Shown piece by piece: positions 46,665 through 57,093 of a stretch of DNA of 64,000 nucleotides (the first letter of the stretch is position 1; each line of letters starts with the position of its first letter). This stretch comes from Rouxiella sp. WC2420 (GTDB lineage: Bacteria; Pseudomonadota; Gammaproteobacteria; Enterobacterales; Enterobacteriaceae). The stretch covers positions 5,208,001 to 5,272,000 of the forward strand of contig NZ_CP165628.1 in the NCBI RefSeq assembly GCF_041200025.1, in the 5' to 3' direction. A program made the position numbers and the translations under genes. The notes under the pieces are model-generated. The model saw nothing but the letters and a program-made list of their open reading frames with translations. It did no database searches and had not been told where the DNA came from.

Positions 46665-47006
46665 ATTTTCCCAAGACATCTCCCAGATTAGTATTGAAAA
46701 GTGTTTTTTGATATTTATATCGGCGGAAATAAAATATAGTTGTCGCGAAGTTTACTTTACTGAATCAATCTATATTTATTATCTATTATATGAGGTGCTA
46801 TATATAATTTATAAATAAATCATTAAAGATGCAGGGTTTTATTAGTGCAAACAAAACAATTGCTTCAATATCATTAATTTTAATAATTACAGGTTTTATT
46901 ACATCATTTTTTAATTTAATTTCTCTAATTCTTAGGGAATTCGGCGTTGTTGTGTCTCCGGATTGGTTTTTATTAATCCAACGTAATTTCTGCTAAATAT
47001 AAGAAG
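46665..47006. other. AT-rich leader of the accessory cassette
   Basis: 342 gene-free bases, strongly AT-rich. This is the probable promoter region of the following four-gene cassette. No Tn7-type terminal repeats, integrase remnants or direct repeats were recognised. Confidence 0.5.
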
Positions 47007-48296
47007 ATGAAAATGAATATTCAAAACAGTTTTTTGCAAGCAAGCTCCAGTGAGCGCGATCCGCTGCTTTTAGTGCTTAAGCAGAGCCAGCAATATGATG
47101 TGCGCATTACTAAAGTTGAACATCGTGAGCTCACTGACGTGCATGGTAAGAAGCTTTTCGATTTTGCGTCCTGTAATTATCTCGGTTTTGACTGTGAACA
47201 GGAGGTGCTCCTCGATAAAGGCGTGCAGGCTGCCAAGGCTTTTGGCATGCATACTAGCCGTGCCCGATTAATGGGCTACCACGAACTTTTCACTCAGGTT
47301 GAAAAGAAACTCGCTACCTTTATCGGTGCCGAGGATACGCTGCTGTTTCCCAACACCACGCTGACCAGTATCGGCATTATTCCGGCGTTGGTGCAAAAGG
47401 GAGATCTGATAATCCTTGATAAATCAGCACATGCCACGATGTATCAGGCTGCACAGATGGCGCGGGACAAGGGGGCGATTCTAAAAAGCTTTGCCCAGGG
47501 AGATATGGATGCGCTGGAAACTTTATTGAAAACCCATAGTCATTGCCCGAGAAAAATGGTCTGCGTAGATGGCGTGTACAGCATGACCGGCGATTATGCC
47601 GATCTCGCGGGGCTGACTCCCTTGGTCGAAAAATATCAGGCACTGCTTTATGTTGATGACGGCCATGGGTTTGGATTTGTCGGTGAAAATCCTGATGTGC
47701 AGCACCCATACGGTAGCAAAGGTAACGGCATTATCAACCATCAGGGAACCTCGCCGGCCAATACCATGTATGTCGCCGGTACTGCCAAAGGTCTCGCAGC
47801 CAGTGCCGCATTCGCCGCGGTTACGCCAGAGATGAAAGAGTATCTGATGGCCTACGCCAAACCTCTGGACTATACCCATCCCTCTACTCCGTTCTGCCTC
47901 GGCGTGCTCGATGCGGCTCTCGATTTATTACCAAAAATCGGTGAACAGCGTCGCGCCGACGTTTATAAACTTACTGTGTCGCTGGTGGAAGGGCTGCGTG
48001 GTCTCGGTTTCCACGTTATGACGCAGACACTGTTTCCGATTATTTCTGTTTGGGCGGGAAATACTCAAACGCTTATCAATGCCTCTAAGTATCTCTATCA
48101 AAAAGGTATTTTCCTGACTGCTTGTCCTTATCCAACCATGCCCAGGGGAAAAGAAGCGCTGCGCATTACCGTGACAGCTCTGAATACCCAGCAGCAAATT
48201 GATCACATGCTAATGCTGTTTGCCGATATCAAGCAGCAATGGCAGCGGGCGGGAGTTGCATTGACGCCAGACGGGGAAAGTTATGCTCACGTATGA
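47007..48296 (+). CDS. Alpha-oxoamine synthase family PLP-dependent acyltransferase
   Basis: The 429-aa protein is a fold-type I PLP enzyme of the BioF/Kbl/HemA/serine palmitoyltransferase group, which condense an amino acid with an acyl thioester and release CO2. It has the ring-stacking His (H142 in DKSAHATMY), VDGVYSMTGDYADL, the PLP-nitrogen Asp and partner His in VDDGHGFG (D217, H220), and the Schiff-base lysine K261 in AGTAKG. This differs from the BioF-type GTFSK and suggests a divergent subfamily. The start could also be ATG 47013, which the AAGAAG purine tract fits better. The next gene overlaps it by 14 bases, so this is the first gene of a coupled operon. The substrates are unknown. 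Confidence 0.85.
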   Translation: MKMNIQNSFLQASSSERDPLLLVLKQSQQYDVRITKVEHRELTDVHGKKLFDFASCNYLGFDCEQEVLLDKGVQAAKAFGMHTSRARLMGYHELFTQVEKKLATFIGAEDTLLFPNTTLTSIGIIPALVQKGDLIILDKSAHATMYQAAQMARDKGAILKSFAQGDMDALETLLKTHSHCPRKMVCVDGVYSMTGDYADLAGLTPLVEKYQALLYVDDGHGFGFVGENPDVQHPYGSKGNGIINHQGTSPANTMYVAGTAKGLAASAAFAAVTPEMKEYLMAYAKPLDYTHPSTPFCLGVLDAALDLLPKIGEQRRADVYKLTVSLVEGLRGLGFHVMTQTLFPIISVWAGNTQTLINASKYLYQKGIFLTACPYPTMPRGKEALRITVTALNTQQQIDHMLMLFADIKQQWQRAGVALTPDGESYAHV

Positions 48297-49335
48297 TGTT
48301 GCTGCAAAAGACCGTGTCGAAATGTTCTATGGCCAAAAAAATGGCTGGCGAATGTTTGACGCTAGAATGCTGACTCCCGAAGTCACCGCGTATTTGAATG
48401 AGGAAAAACGCCAGATAGCCGGCTATCTGGAAAACTCGGCCAGCGGGCTGAGTCAGTTTGTAGAAATCGGCTGTGGTTATGGCCGTTACCTTCACGTCGC
48501 GTTGAAATATAAAGTGAATTATCGCGGTGTCGAGCTGGTTCGTTGGTTGGCGGAGCTGGGTAAAGCCAGAATTGCTGCCTGCCAGCTGCCCGAAAATTGT
48601 AGCGCGCAGATAGAACATCTTTCGGCGGATCATCTTCATTGCGTGCTGCCCTATAGTGAGCACGATATTTCCTCAAAAAGTTGCGTGTTCTTTCCCTTCA
48701 ACTGTTTTGGCAACCTAAGTGACCCGCTGCGAGTGCTGTCCGAGCTGAAGGGGCGAAATACCGAGGTTATTATCTCCGGATTTTCCAGCAGCGAGCAGAC
48801 CACCAGCGCAAGAATGGCTTATTACGCTAAATGTGGCTGCACCGATCTTAGTAGTCAGCATACCGAACGAGGGGTACAGATTTCATCAAGCGAGTTTCTT
48901 GAATCTCTGGCTTACCAATCTGGTGCTTTGGAGCTATTGCTAAATGAGTTTGGCTTCCGACTGACCAAACGTATCTCTCATTCTGCCATTGGCGAACTGT
49001 TCTTTTTCACCCCTTTCCATCTCAGCCCTGAAATGTCGTTGCCAGCTCCCGTTGCCAATCAAGAGCAATTTCTGTTGCAGGGATTTGTCGAGGAGGGAAA
49101 AAATCACGATCTGATGGGGCATATCCAGTCCACAGCATGGGGATTGGGAAAAGATGCCGGCCAGCTTTCGGTCAACGCCAATGACGTTGGCTGGCGAGAA
49201 GGGGCACTGGCCTGGCTGATTTCTTCTGCCGCTCGGGATGATGCCGTTCCGCTAATTGCCACCGGCACGATTTCTCAGGTAACCCTGTCGAATCAGGCTC
49301 CCGGAACAGTCAGTTTACTGATTAACACACATTAA
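48283..49335 (+). CDS. Class I SAM-dependent methyltransferase with C-terminal extension
   Basis: The 350-aa protein has a Rossmann methyltransferase core: motif I VEIGCGYGR (60-68), the acidic residue after strand 2 in RGVELV (E84), and a motif around FFPFNCFGNLSDP (136-148). The last 90 or so residues (after about 255) are not part of the usual core and look beta-rich. The start is ATG 48283, preceded by GGGGA and overlapping the upstream gene, which implies coupled translation. The substrate is unknown. By context it may methylate the product of the oxoamine synthase or the adenylated amino acid. Confidence 0.8.
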   Translation: MLTYDVAAKDRVEMFYGQKNGWRMFDARMLTPEVTAYLNEEKRQIAGYLENSASGLSQFVEIGCGYGRYLHVALKYKVNYRGVELVRWLAELGKARIAACQLPENCSAQIEHLSADHLHCVLPYSEHDISSKSCVFFPFNCFGNLSDPLRVLSELKGRNTEVIISGFSSSEQTTSARMAYYAKCGCTDLSSQHTERGVQISSSEFLESLAYQSGALELLLNEFGFRLTKRISHSAIGELFFFTPFHLSPEMSLPAPVANQEQFLLQGFVEEGKNHDLMGHIQSTAWGLGKDAGQLSVNANDVGWREGALAWLISSAARDDAVPLIATGTISQVTLSNQAPGTVSLLINTH

Positions 49336-49338
49336 TGG

Positions 49339-50940
49339 ATGCAATGTATGCTTTTATTAAACGCGGTGACCTTACCAGAATTAATGGCAGGTGGATTACG
49401 CCGGTTCTCGGATAATATTGCCGTTGAGTACGGCGATCAGAAATTTACTTATCAATATATTGAAAAGCTAAGCCAAGGTTTTTGTCGTTATTACCAATCG
49501 CATGGTTTAAAAAAAGGTGATCATATCGGTATTCTTTCCGATGTCACACCTATGGCGATTGGCGCAATGTTGGGTGCATTATCCGCTGGGCTAATTTATA
49601 TACCCATTAATATACACGCACCAAATGCCTGGGTCAGTGATTTAATTATATCTGCCGAACTGAAACATATCATGGTGCAGAATAAATACCGGGAAATATT
49701 AGATTCGCCTGGAGATAATGCATTTGTGACATTGCTAGATAATTTCTCAGCACAGGACAACTCGTTAACTACCACGTTGTATGAAAAGAATCTAAGCGAT
49801 AACGTAGCCTATATCCTTTATACCTCAGGATCGACTGGCTAGCCGAAAGGCATCATGATCACACACCGCAATGCTTGCTCTTTTATCTGCTGGATGCAAA
49901 AAGAGTTTGCCATTACGCCAGGCGATCGAGTGTTCAGTCGCGCGCCTTTGCAGTTTGACCTTTCAGTGTTTGATATTTTTACTACCTTGCTCAGCGGCGC
50001 TTGTCTGGTCATCGTCCCCGAGAATTTTGATAACTCGCCGCTCAATGTGGTGAGCTATATGCGTGATAAAAACGTTAGCGTGGTGTACACCGTGCCTTCG
50101 GCCTATATCCGCTGGTTAAGTAAAGGTGAATTGCAGCGCGGAATACCGAGTCTGCGAACGCTGCTTTACGCCGGAGAGCCTTTCTCGCCCTGCTGGCTGC
50201 GCCGCGTCATGGACTGTCTGCCGACTACCGCCGTGGCCAACATTTATGGTCCAACAGAAACTAACATCGTGACCTGCCAGCACGTTTCAAAGCCAACTAC
50301 GGAAACTAGCGAAATACCGATCGGTTTCCCTGTCGACGATACGGAAATCTATATCGTTGATGAAGCAATGAATTTACTGCCACACGGCGAGTCAGGGGAG
50401 ATCCTGGTGCGTGGCAGTACGGTGTTTGCCGGGTATTTTACCGCGCCTGAACTGACGCGCGAGAAGCTGATCCAAAGCCCCTTTCATCAGTATCCGACAT
50501 TGGCGTTTCGCACCGGAGATTATGGTTATATCAATGAAAAAGGGGAGATCATTTACAAAGGCCGGATGGATAATATGGTGAAAACCCGCGGTTATCGGGT
50601 CGAAATTGGCGACGTTGAGAACGCGTTTACATCTATTGAAGAAGTCGAAGAGGTGGCTGTTGTCTCTTTACCTCATGAAAAATACGGCGCAACGCTTCAC
50701 GTTTGCCTGAGTCTTAAAGACGTCAATCAAGGGTTAGCGCTGATACAGGAAAAAATCGCTGAAATTCTACCCGACTACATGTTGCCCTACGATTTTACGG
50801 TGATGGAAGAATTGCCTAAAACGGCAACCGGTAAAATTGATCGCGTCTGGTTGAAACAGGCATGCAAAAACCAGCTGAAATCCAAGCCCGAGATAAAAAC
50901 CTCACAAGCGAATTATGTTAAATTGGCGAAGGAATCATAA
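49339..50940 (+). pseudogene. Stand-alone NRPS-like adenylation enzyme interrupted by an in-frame amber codon
   Basis: One continuous frame of 533 codons encodes an AMP-forming adenylation enzyme, interrupted only by TAG at 49840-49842. The stop falls on the variable position of the A3 P-loop motif (YTSGSTG-stop-PKG). All other core motifs are intact: A4 FDLSVFD with the amino-acid-binding Asp, A5 NIYGPTE, A7 FRTGD, A8 GRMDNMVKTRGYRVEIGDVE, and A10 TGKIDR with the catalytic Lys. No carrier or condensation domain is fused. A CAG or AAG to TAG change would explain it; suppression or sequence error are the alternatives. The start may be ATG 49348. It follows the methyltransferase by three bases. 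Confidence 0.8.
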
Positions 50941-51477
50941 TGGAAAGCGTCATACCAATTATCGAAACAGACAGATTAATTCTCTGCGGGTGCAGTGTGG
51001 AGGATTTTCCTGCAATGTTGCATATCTATCAAGATGATATAGCTATGCGATTTGTTCCTCCAGGGGTGATAGGGCGAGAGGCTTGCTGGTCACTGTGGTT
51101 ACAGTACCATGGCATGTGGGCAACGCTGGGTTTTGGGTTTTGGGTATTGGATAATCAAACTGAAACCCTGTAATACTATTATCGGTGAGATAGGATTCGC
51201 AGACTTTAAGCGAGACACCATGCCATCAATGCCTGACATGTTGGAAATTGGGACATTATTACACTCTGACTTCCACGGTTTTGGTTATGGCTATGAAGCG
51301 AAATGTGCCATCCTCGACTGGCAGGATAAAACGTTGAGCCGTCCTGTTTGTTGTCTTGTGATGCCCGATAATATTGTTGCGATTAAACAAGCTATTAAAA
51401 GCGGATTTACCTTCGAAAAATCGATCGCCTACGGCGATTACCAGCTGCGCCTGGGGTTGCGGGAGGTTATTCGGTAA
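50940..51477 (+). pseudogene. GNAT-family N-acetyltransferase with a frameshift
   Basis: ATG 50940 overlaps the adenylation gene's stop (TAATG). The first 77 codons read as a RimJ/RimL-like GNAT N-terminus (IIETDRLIL...GFGFWVLDNQTET) and then hit TAA at 51171. The remaining conserved part (NTIIGEIGFADF, EIGTLLHSDFHGFGYGYEA, AIKQAIKSGFTFEKS) continues in the +1 frame to 51477. Removing one C from the CCC at 51166-51168 restores a full acetyltransferase of about 178 residues. It is the last gene of the cassette. The substrate is unknown. Confidence 0.8.
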
Positions 51478-51500
51478 CGTATAAGTTCATAAATTGCACG

Positions 51501-51518
51501 CTGTCACAAAACTGTCAT
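51501..51518 (+). promoter_or_regulatory. Pho box 1 upstream of pstS
   Basis: CTGTCACAAAACTGTCAT matches the PhoB consensus (two CTGTCA repeats 11 bases apart). It predicts induction of pstSCAB-phoU under phosphate starvation. Confidence 0.9.
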
Positions 51519-51533
51519 ATAACCTACATTTTA

Positions 51534-51550
51534 GTGTCACTAAACTGTCC
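51534..51550 (+). promoter_or_regulatory. Pho box 2 upstream of pstS
   Basis: GTGTCACTAAACTGTCC is a second, less perfect PhoB site, 33 bases (three helical turns) after the first, as in E. coli pstS. Confidence 0.8.
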
Positions 51551-51750
51551 TATTTTGCTCCTGTGCTAAACACTTTACTAAGCTTCGACTTGAGTCGAAT
51601 CAAAATTATCCGTTGTAATTGAAGCTACAGCTGTATCAGCGACGTTCGCTTACCCGAATTACTTACTACTGTAGGCCTATCGGGATTCGTTCACTTACTG
51701 TGTTGCTGCAACTCCAATGTCATAGGGTAGATAACCACCAGGAGTGGAAT

Positions 51751-52791
51751 ATGAAACTGATGCGTACAACTGTCGCCGGTATTGTGGCAGCGACTTTCTC
51801 TTTAACAGCAATGTCTGCCTTTTCAGCAACTAATCTGACTGGCGCAGGCGGTACTTTCCCTGCTCCAGTTTATGCAAAATGGGCTGATGCTTACAATAAA
51901 TCTACCGGTGTTCAAGTTAACTACCAAGGCATCGGTTCTTCCGGCGGCGTAAAGCAGATTATTGCCAAAACCGTGGACTTCGGAGCATCAGATGCGCCTA
52001 TGAGCGACGCTGATCTCGAGAAGAACGGCCTGTTCCAGTTCCCTACCGTTATCGGTGGTGTTGTTCTGGCAGTAAACATTCCTGGTGTGAAATCCGGTGA
52101 GTTGACTCTGGATGGTAAAGCTCTGGGTGATATTTACCTGGGCAAAATCAAAAAATGGAATGATGCAGAGATAACTAAGCTGAACCCAGGCGTAAAACTG
52201 CCTGATACCAACATCGCCGTGGTTCGTCGCGCCGATGGTTCTGGTACTTCTTTCGTATTTACTAGCTACCTGTCCAAAGCTAACGCGGACTGGAAAAAAG
52301 ACATCGGCGTGGGTACTACCGTAAACTGGCCTGTCGGTTTAGGCGGTAAAGGCAACGACGGCGTTGCTGCTTTTGTACAACGTCTGCCAGGTTCAATCGG
52401 CTATGTTGAGTATGCTTACGCCAAGCAAAACAATCTGACTTACACCAAACTGGTTGATGCCAGCGGTAAAGCGATTTCTCCTTCAGAAGAGTCATTCAGC
52501 GCGGCAGCCAAAGGCGCAGACTGGAGCAAAACCTTTGCTCAGGATCTGACTTTCCAGAAGGGCGACAATGCGTGGCCAATCTCTTCCACCACCTTTATTC
52601 TGGTCTATAAACAACAGCAAGACGCGGCCAAAGGCGCGGAAGTGCTGAAGTTCTTTGACTGGGCCTATAAAAACGGTGACAAGCTGACTACCGGTCTGGA
52701 TTACGCTTCTTTACCACAGTCTGTTGTTTCTCAAATCCAGACAGCCTGGAAAAGCAACGTTAAAGACAGCAGCGGTAAGTCAGTCTACTAA
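51751..52791 (+). CDS. pstS: Phosphate ABC transporter periplasmic binding protein
   Basis: PstS binds inorganic phosphate in the periplasm for the Pst importer. The signal peptide [20 protein letters not shown]...SAFSA precedes [20 protein letters not shown]. Phosphate-binding elements are visible ([33 protein letters not shown]). ATG 51751 (346 aa, the E. coli length) has CAGGAG seven bases upstream; a longer frame from 51619 would run into the promoter region. Confidence 0.98.
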   Translation: MKLMRTTVAGIVAATFSLTAMSAFSATNLTGAGGTFPAPVYAKWADAYNKSTGVQVNYQGIGSSGGVKQIIAKTVDFGASDAPMSDADLEKNGLFQFPTVIGGVVLAVNIPGVKSGELTLDGKALGDIYLGKIKKWNDAEITKLNPGVKLPDTNIAVVRRADGSGTSFVFTSYLSKANADWKKDIGVGTTVNWPVGLGGKGNDGVAAFVQRLPGSIGYVEYAYAKQNNLTYTKLVDASGKAISPSEESFSAAAKGADWSKTFAQDLTFQKGDNAWPISSTTFILVYKQQQDAAKGAEVLKFFDWAYKNGDKLTTGLDYASLPQSVVSQIQTAWKSNVKDSSGKSVY

Positions 52792-52899
52792 GCCTTTGGC
52801 TTAGGATTGCTGGTGATATAAAGTACGAGTCTTCTGTCTCAATCTCTCCCGATAAACCCTTGTCGGGGGAGAAATAAATCTGAATAAGAAGAGAGTGTT

Positions 52900-53856
52900 A
52901 TGGCTGAAAAAACGCCGTCCATCAAAGCACCAAGCAAGAACGGTGACATCATCTTCGGCGCGCTGGTTAAACTGGCTGCGCTGATTGTGCTATTCCTGCT
53001 CGGCGGGATCATCGTTTCGTTATTCATTTCTTCCTTGCCTAGCATGGAAAAGTTTGGCTTTTCTTTCCTGTGGAATAAAACCTGGGATGTACCCAATGAG
53101 CAATTTGGTGCGCTGGTGCCGATTTATGGCACGATTGTTACCTCGGTCATTGCTCTGCTGATAGCTGTCCCGGTCAGCTTTGGTATCTCACTGTTTCTGA
53201 CTGAACTGGCGCCTAACTGGTTGAAACGTCCCCTGGGGATCGCTATCGAACTGCTGGCGGCTATCCCGAGTATCGTTTACGGCATGTGGGGCCTGTTTGT
53301 CTTTGCTCCTTTATTTGCGACTTATTTTCAAACACCTGTCGGCGATGTTCTTTCAGGCATTCCAATTATTGGTGCACTTTTCGCGGGTCCGGGGTTTGGT
53401 ATTGGTATCCTGGCGGCTGGCGTAATTCTTGCGATCATGATCATCCCCTACATTGCCTCTGTGATGCGCGACGTGTTCGAGCAGACGCCAGTGATGATGA
53501 AAGAATCGGCCTACGGCATCGGTTGTACGACCTGGGAAGTTATCTGGCGTATCGTTTTACCTTTCACCAAGAACGGCGTTATTGGCGGCGTGATGCTTGG
53601 CCTCGGACGCGCTTTGGGTGAAACCATGGCAGTGACCTTTATCATCGGTAACACTTACCAGCTCGATAGTGCCTCGTTGTACATGCCGGGTAACAGTATT
53701 ACCTCGGCGTTGGCCAACGAATTTGCCGAAGCAGCATCGGGCCTGCATACCTCGGCCCTGATGGAGCTAGGCCTGATCCTGTTCGTGATCACCTTTATCG
53801 TGTTGGCGCTATCAAAGCTGATGATTCTGCGTCTGGCTAAGAATGAGGGGCGTTAA
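52900..53856 (+). CDS. pstC: Phosphate ABC transporter permease PstC
   Basis: PstC forms the membrane channel with PstA. The 318-aa protein has about six spans and the permease EAA loop around [48 protein letters not shown]. It sits in the pst operon 108 bases after pstS, and pstA starts one base after its stop. Confidence 0.97.
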   Translation: MAEKTPSIKAPSKNGDIIFGALVKLAALIVLFLLGGIIVSLFISSLPSMEKFGFSFLWNKTWDVPNEQFGALVPIYGTIVTSVIALLIAVPVSFGISLFLTELAPNWLKRPLGIAIELLAAIPSIVYGMWGLFVFAPLFATYFQTPVGDVLSGIPIIGALFAGPGFGIGILAAGVILAIMIIPYIASVMRDVFEQTPVMMKESAYGIGCTTWEVIWRIVLPFTKNGVIGGVMLGLGRALGETMAVTFIIGNTYQLDSASLYMPGNSITSALANEFAEAASGLHTSALMELGLILFVITFIVLALSKLMILRLAKNEGR

Positions 53857-53857
53857 G

Positions 53858-54745
53858 ATGGCAACTCTTGAAATGCAAAGCAACGATGCGCTGTTTGAAT
53901 CCCGTCGCAAACGTCAGGCCTGGCGACGCCAGAAGAACCGTATCGCGCTGTTGTTATCAATGGCGACCATGGTTTTTGGCCTGTTCTGGCTGGTTTGGAT
54001 CTTGTTTACCACGGTAACCAAAGGTATCGACGGTATGTCGCTGGCGCTGTTTACCCAAAACACGCCACCGCCAAACACTGCAGGCGGTGGTTTGGCAAAC
54101 GCCATTGCCGGCAGCGGACTTTTGATCCTCTGGTCTACAGTGGTTGGTACTCCGCTGGGGATCCTTGCCGGTGTGTATCTTGCTGAATATGGGCGTAAAT
54201 CTTGGCTGGCCGAGGTGATTCGTTTTATTAACGATATCCTGCTGTCTGCTCCTTCCATCGTGGTCGGACTGTTTGTTTACACCATTGTAGTGGCAAAAAT
54301 GGGTCACTTTTCAGGCTGGGCGGGGATTCTGGCGCTGGCGCTGCTGCAGGTTCCTATCGTGATTCGTACCACCGAGAACATGCTGAAACTGGTGCCTGAC
54401 AGTCTGCGTGAAGCGGCCTATGCATTGGGAACGCCGAAATGGAGAATGATTTCAGCCATTACGCTGAAGGCCTCAGTCTCTGGAATTATCACGGGTGTTC
54501 TGCTGGCTATCGCGCGTATTGCCGGTGAAACCGCGCCGCTGCTGTTTACCTCGCTCTCCAACCAGTTTTGGAGCACCGATTTAATGCAGCCTATCGCCAA
54601 CCTTCCGGTCACCATATTTAAATTTGCCATGAGCCCGTTTGCAGAATGGCAGGACTTGGCCTGGGCTGGCGTTCTGCTAATTACTGTATGCGTACTGCTG
54701 CTGAACATCATTGCTCGCGTGATCTTCGCCCAGAAAAAGCAGTAA
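53858..54745 (+). CDS. pstA: Phosphate ABC transporter permease PstA
   Basis: PstA is the second permease subunit. The 295-aa protein has the conserved stretches [17 protein letters not shown], the EAA loop [31 protein letters not shown] and [23 protein letters not shown] 53858 was chosen because the family begins MA-EMQ and a GAGGGG ribosome site lies upstream; a GTG-type extension from 53843 would overlap pstC. Confidence 0.97.
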   Translation: MATLEMQSNDALFESRRKRQAWRRQKNRIALLLSMATMVFGLFWLVWILFTTVTKGIDGMSLALFTQNTPPPNTAGGGLANAIAGSGLLILWSTVVGTPLGILAGVYLAEYGRKSWLAEVIRFINDILLSAPSIVVGLFVYTIVVAKMGHFSGWAGILALALLQVPIVIRTTENMLKLVPDSLREAAYALGTPKWRMISAITLKASVSGIITGVLLAIARIAGETAPLLFTSLSNQFWSTDLMQPIANLPVTIFKFAMSPFAEWQDLAWAGVLLITVCVLLLNIIARVIFAQKKQ

Positions 54746-54778
54746 TTATAAAAATTTTGATTAAAGAGAGATGTCTTA

Positions 54779-55555
54779 ATGAGTCGAATGACCGATGCAT
54801 CCAACAGTAAAATCCAGGTCCGCGATCTGAATTTTTATTACGGCAAATTCCATGCGCTGAAAAACATCTCCCTGGATATTGCCAAAAACGAAGTTACCGC
54901 TTTTATCGGCCCGTCTGGCTGCGGTAAATCGACGCTTCTGCGCACTTTAAACAAGATGTATCAGCTATATCCTGATCAGCGTGCCGAGGGTGAAATTTTG
55001 CTCGACGGCGAAAATATTCTGGTAGATAAGCAGGATATCGCCCTGCTGCGCGCCAAGGTCGGCATGGTATTTCAAAAGCCGACCCCGTTCCCGATGTCGA
55101 TTTACGACAACATCGCTTTTGGCGTGCGTTTATTTGAGAAGCTGTCGCGTACCGACATGGATGAGCGCGTGCAGTGGGCTTTGACCAAAGCGGCACTTTG
55201 GAATGAGTCGAAAGATAAGCTGCATCAGAGCGGTTACAGTTTGTCTGGTGGTCAGCAGCAGCGTTTGTGTATCGCTCGCGGTATCGCCATTCGTCCTGAT
55301 GTTTTACTGCTTGATGAGCCTTGCTCGGCGCTGGATCCGATCTCGACCGGCCGCATCGAAGAGCTGATTACCGAGTTGAAATCCGACTATACGGTGGTGA
55401 TCGTGACCCATAACATGCAGCAGGCAGCTCGCTGCTCGGACCGCACTGCGTTTATGTATCTCGGCGAATTGATTGAATACAGTGATACTGACTCATTGTT
55501 CACCTCACCTGCTCAAAAGCAGACCGAGGACTACATTACTGGCCGCTACGGTTGA
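54779..55555 (+). CDS. pstB: Phosphate ABC transporter ATP-binding protein PstB
   Basis: PstB powers the importer and takes part in PhoR signalling. The 258-aa protein has Walker [16 protein letters not shown]-loop [11 protein letters not shown], signature [14 protein letters not shown], Walker [14 protein letters not shown] and H-loop VTHNMQQA. It lies 33 bases after pstA. Confidence 0.98.
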   Translation: MSRMTDASNSKIQVRDLNFYYGKFHALKNISLDIAKNEVTAFIGPSGCGKSTLLRTLNKMYQLYPDQRAEGEILLDGENILVDKQDIALLRAKVGMVFQKPTPFPMSIYDNIAFGVRLFEKLSRTDMDERVQWALTKAALWNESKDKLHQSGYSLSGGQQQRLCIARGIAIRPDVLLLDEPCSALDPISTGRIEELITELKSDYTVVIVTHNMQQAARCSDRTAFMYLGELIEYSDTDSLFTSPAQKQTEDYITGRYG

Positions 55556-55582
55556 TGCTCTTCAAGGTAGAGAGGAAACAAG

Positions 55583-56323
55583 ATGGACAATCTGAATCTC
55601 AATAAACATATTTCAGCCCAGTTCAATGCCGAACTTGAACATATCCGCACTCAGGTATTGGCGATGGGCGGCCTGGTTGAACAGCAGCTTACCGATGCCA
55701 TCACCGCGATGCACAATCAGGATGCTGAGCTGGCCGAGCGTGTCATCAAGGGTGATGACAAAGTAAACATGATGGAAGTGGCGATTGATGAAGCCTGCGT
55801 GCGGATTATTGCTAAACGTCAACCCACTGCCAGCGATCTGCGTATGGTTATGGCGATCATCAAGACGATTTCCGAGCTGGAACGCATCGGCGATGTGGCC
55901 GATAAAATCTGTCGCACCGCGTTGGAGAAATTCTCTCATCTGCATCAGCCGCTGTTGGTGAGTCTGGAATCATTGGGCCGTCACACCGTACAGATGCTGC
56001 ACGACGTGCTGGATGCCTTTGCGCGTATGGATCTCGATGAGGCGATCCGCGTCTATCGCGAAGATAAAAAGGTCGATCAGGAATATGAGGGCATCGTGCG
56101 TCAGCTGATGACTTATATGATGGAAGACCCGCGCATGATCCCAAGCATTCTAACGGCGTTGTTTTGTGCCCGTTCGATCGAGCGTATCGGCGACCGTTGC
56201 CAGAATATCAGCGAGATTATTTTCTACTTCGTGAAGGGGCAAGATTTCCGTCATGTCGGGGGCGATGCGCTGGAGAAGCTGCTGGTTGATGGTAAAAGCG
56301 GTAAAGAAAACAAAACAGAATAG
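55583..56323 (+). CDS. phoU: Phosphate signalling regulator PhoU
   Basis: PhoU links the Pst transporter to PhoR and keeps the Pho regulon off when phosphate is plentiful. The 246-aa all-helical protein has two PhoU repeats with the metal-binding motifs [12 protein letters not shown] and [12 protein letters not shown] (ExxxDxxxx). It is the last gene of the operon and is five residues longer than in E. coli. Confidence 0.97.
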   Translation: MDNLNLNKHISAQFNAELEHIRTQVLAMGGLVEQQLTDAITAMHNQDAELAERVIKGDDKVNMMEVAIDEACVRIIAKRQPTASDLRMVMAIIKTISELERIGDVADKICRTALEKFSHLHQPLLVSLESLGRHTVQMLHDVLDAFARMDLDEAIRVYREDKKVDQEYEGIVRQLMTYMMEDPRMIPSILTALFCARSIERIGDRCQNISEIIFYFVKGQDFRHVGGDALEKLLVDGKSGKENKTE

Positions 56324-56353
56324 CTTTAACCTTTCCCAATACAACAAATGCAG

Positions 56354-56387
56354 ACGCCCGATAAATTGATTATCGGGCGTTTTATTT
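56354..56387. terminator. Terminator between phoU and the convergent TetR gene
   Basis: A perfect 10-bp stem ACGCCCGATA / TATCGGGCGT with loop AATTGAT-type spacing is followed by TTTATTTT. It probably serves phoU and, in part, the opposite gene. Confidence 0.85.
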
Positions 56388-56403
56388 TGTATCGCAGAGC
56401 TTG

Positions 56404-57093
56404 CTAAATCATTAAATAACGCAACGCCACCATCACTGCCAACTGGCGATAATGCGCATTCTGCGTATCAAACTCATCCGGATTCTCAAACAACGCACCA
56501 AAGGTGTATTGGTTGGCGACCTGGTGAACACAAAGACTGCTGATCAGGCGGTGCACGTCCCGCGCCTGGGCATCTTCTTTAAATAGATGACCTTTCTTGC
56601 CGCGTTCGAGAATATCATCCAGCAAGGTTAGCGCCGTTTGGTTTAGTGCGCGGATGTTGGTGGATTGACGAATAAAGCGGCCGCGCAGCATATTCTCGGT
56701 GGAGACAATGCGAATAAATTCCGGGTGCGAAACGTGAAAATCAAAACTGGCCTCTACCAGCTTAACAATGGCTTCGGCAGGCGGATAGGCTGATAAATCC
56801 AGCTCAAGTTCATGTTTACGCAAACAGCGATAAACATACTCCAACACCTGCATGTAGAGCGCTTCTTTCGATTTATAGTGATAAACCACCATGCGTTTGG
56901 TGGTATCAGCGTTTGAGGCGATATTTTCCATCCGTGCGCCCATTAATCCGGACTCGGCGAACTCGATAAGCGCGCTATCAAAAATGCGCTGCTTGAGGCC
57001 TATTGGATCGTTCTTTCGCCCCGTTGTTTGGGGACTTTGGCTAGTCAGCGTCTTCTCCTTAACGGAATCGGTGTCGTCTTTTAAAACAGTCAC
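56404..57093 (-). CDS. TetR/AcrR-family transcriptional regulator (RutR/YcdC-like C-terminus)
   Basis: The N-terminal helix-turn-helix reads KQRIFDSALIEFAESGLMGARMENIASNADTTKRMVVYHYKSKEALYMQVLEYVY. The C-terminal ligand domain resembles the YcdC/RutR-type family. No ATG exists before the helix-turn-helix within the gene. I placed the start at GTG 57093, but a strong AAGGAG at 57060-57055 lies six bases before a CTG at 57048, which may be the real start. The long frame up to 57303 overlaps yieH and is not credible. The end is 17 bases from the phoU terminator. The ligand and targets are unknown; yieH, just upstream on the same strand, may be a cotranscribed partner. Confidence 0.75.
   Translation of the reverse strand: MTVLKDDTDSVKEKTLTSQSPQTTGRKNDPIGLKQRIFDSALIEFAESGLMGARMENIASNADTTKRMVVYHYKSKEALYMQVLEYVYRCLRKHELELDLSAYPPAEAIVKLVEASFDFHVSHPEFIRIVSTENMLRGRFIRQSTNIRALNQTALTLLDDILERGKKGHLFKEDAQARDVHRLISSLCVHQVANQYTFGALFENPDEFDTQNAHYRQLAVMVALRYLMI

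Noticed and set aside
46584..46665. Tn7-type insertion at the glmS attachment site
   Set aside because: The glmS end is the typical attTn7 region and an accessory cassette follows, but no Tn7 end repeats, tns genes or target duplication can be seen.
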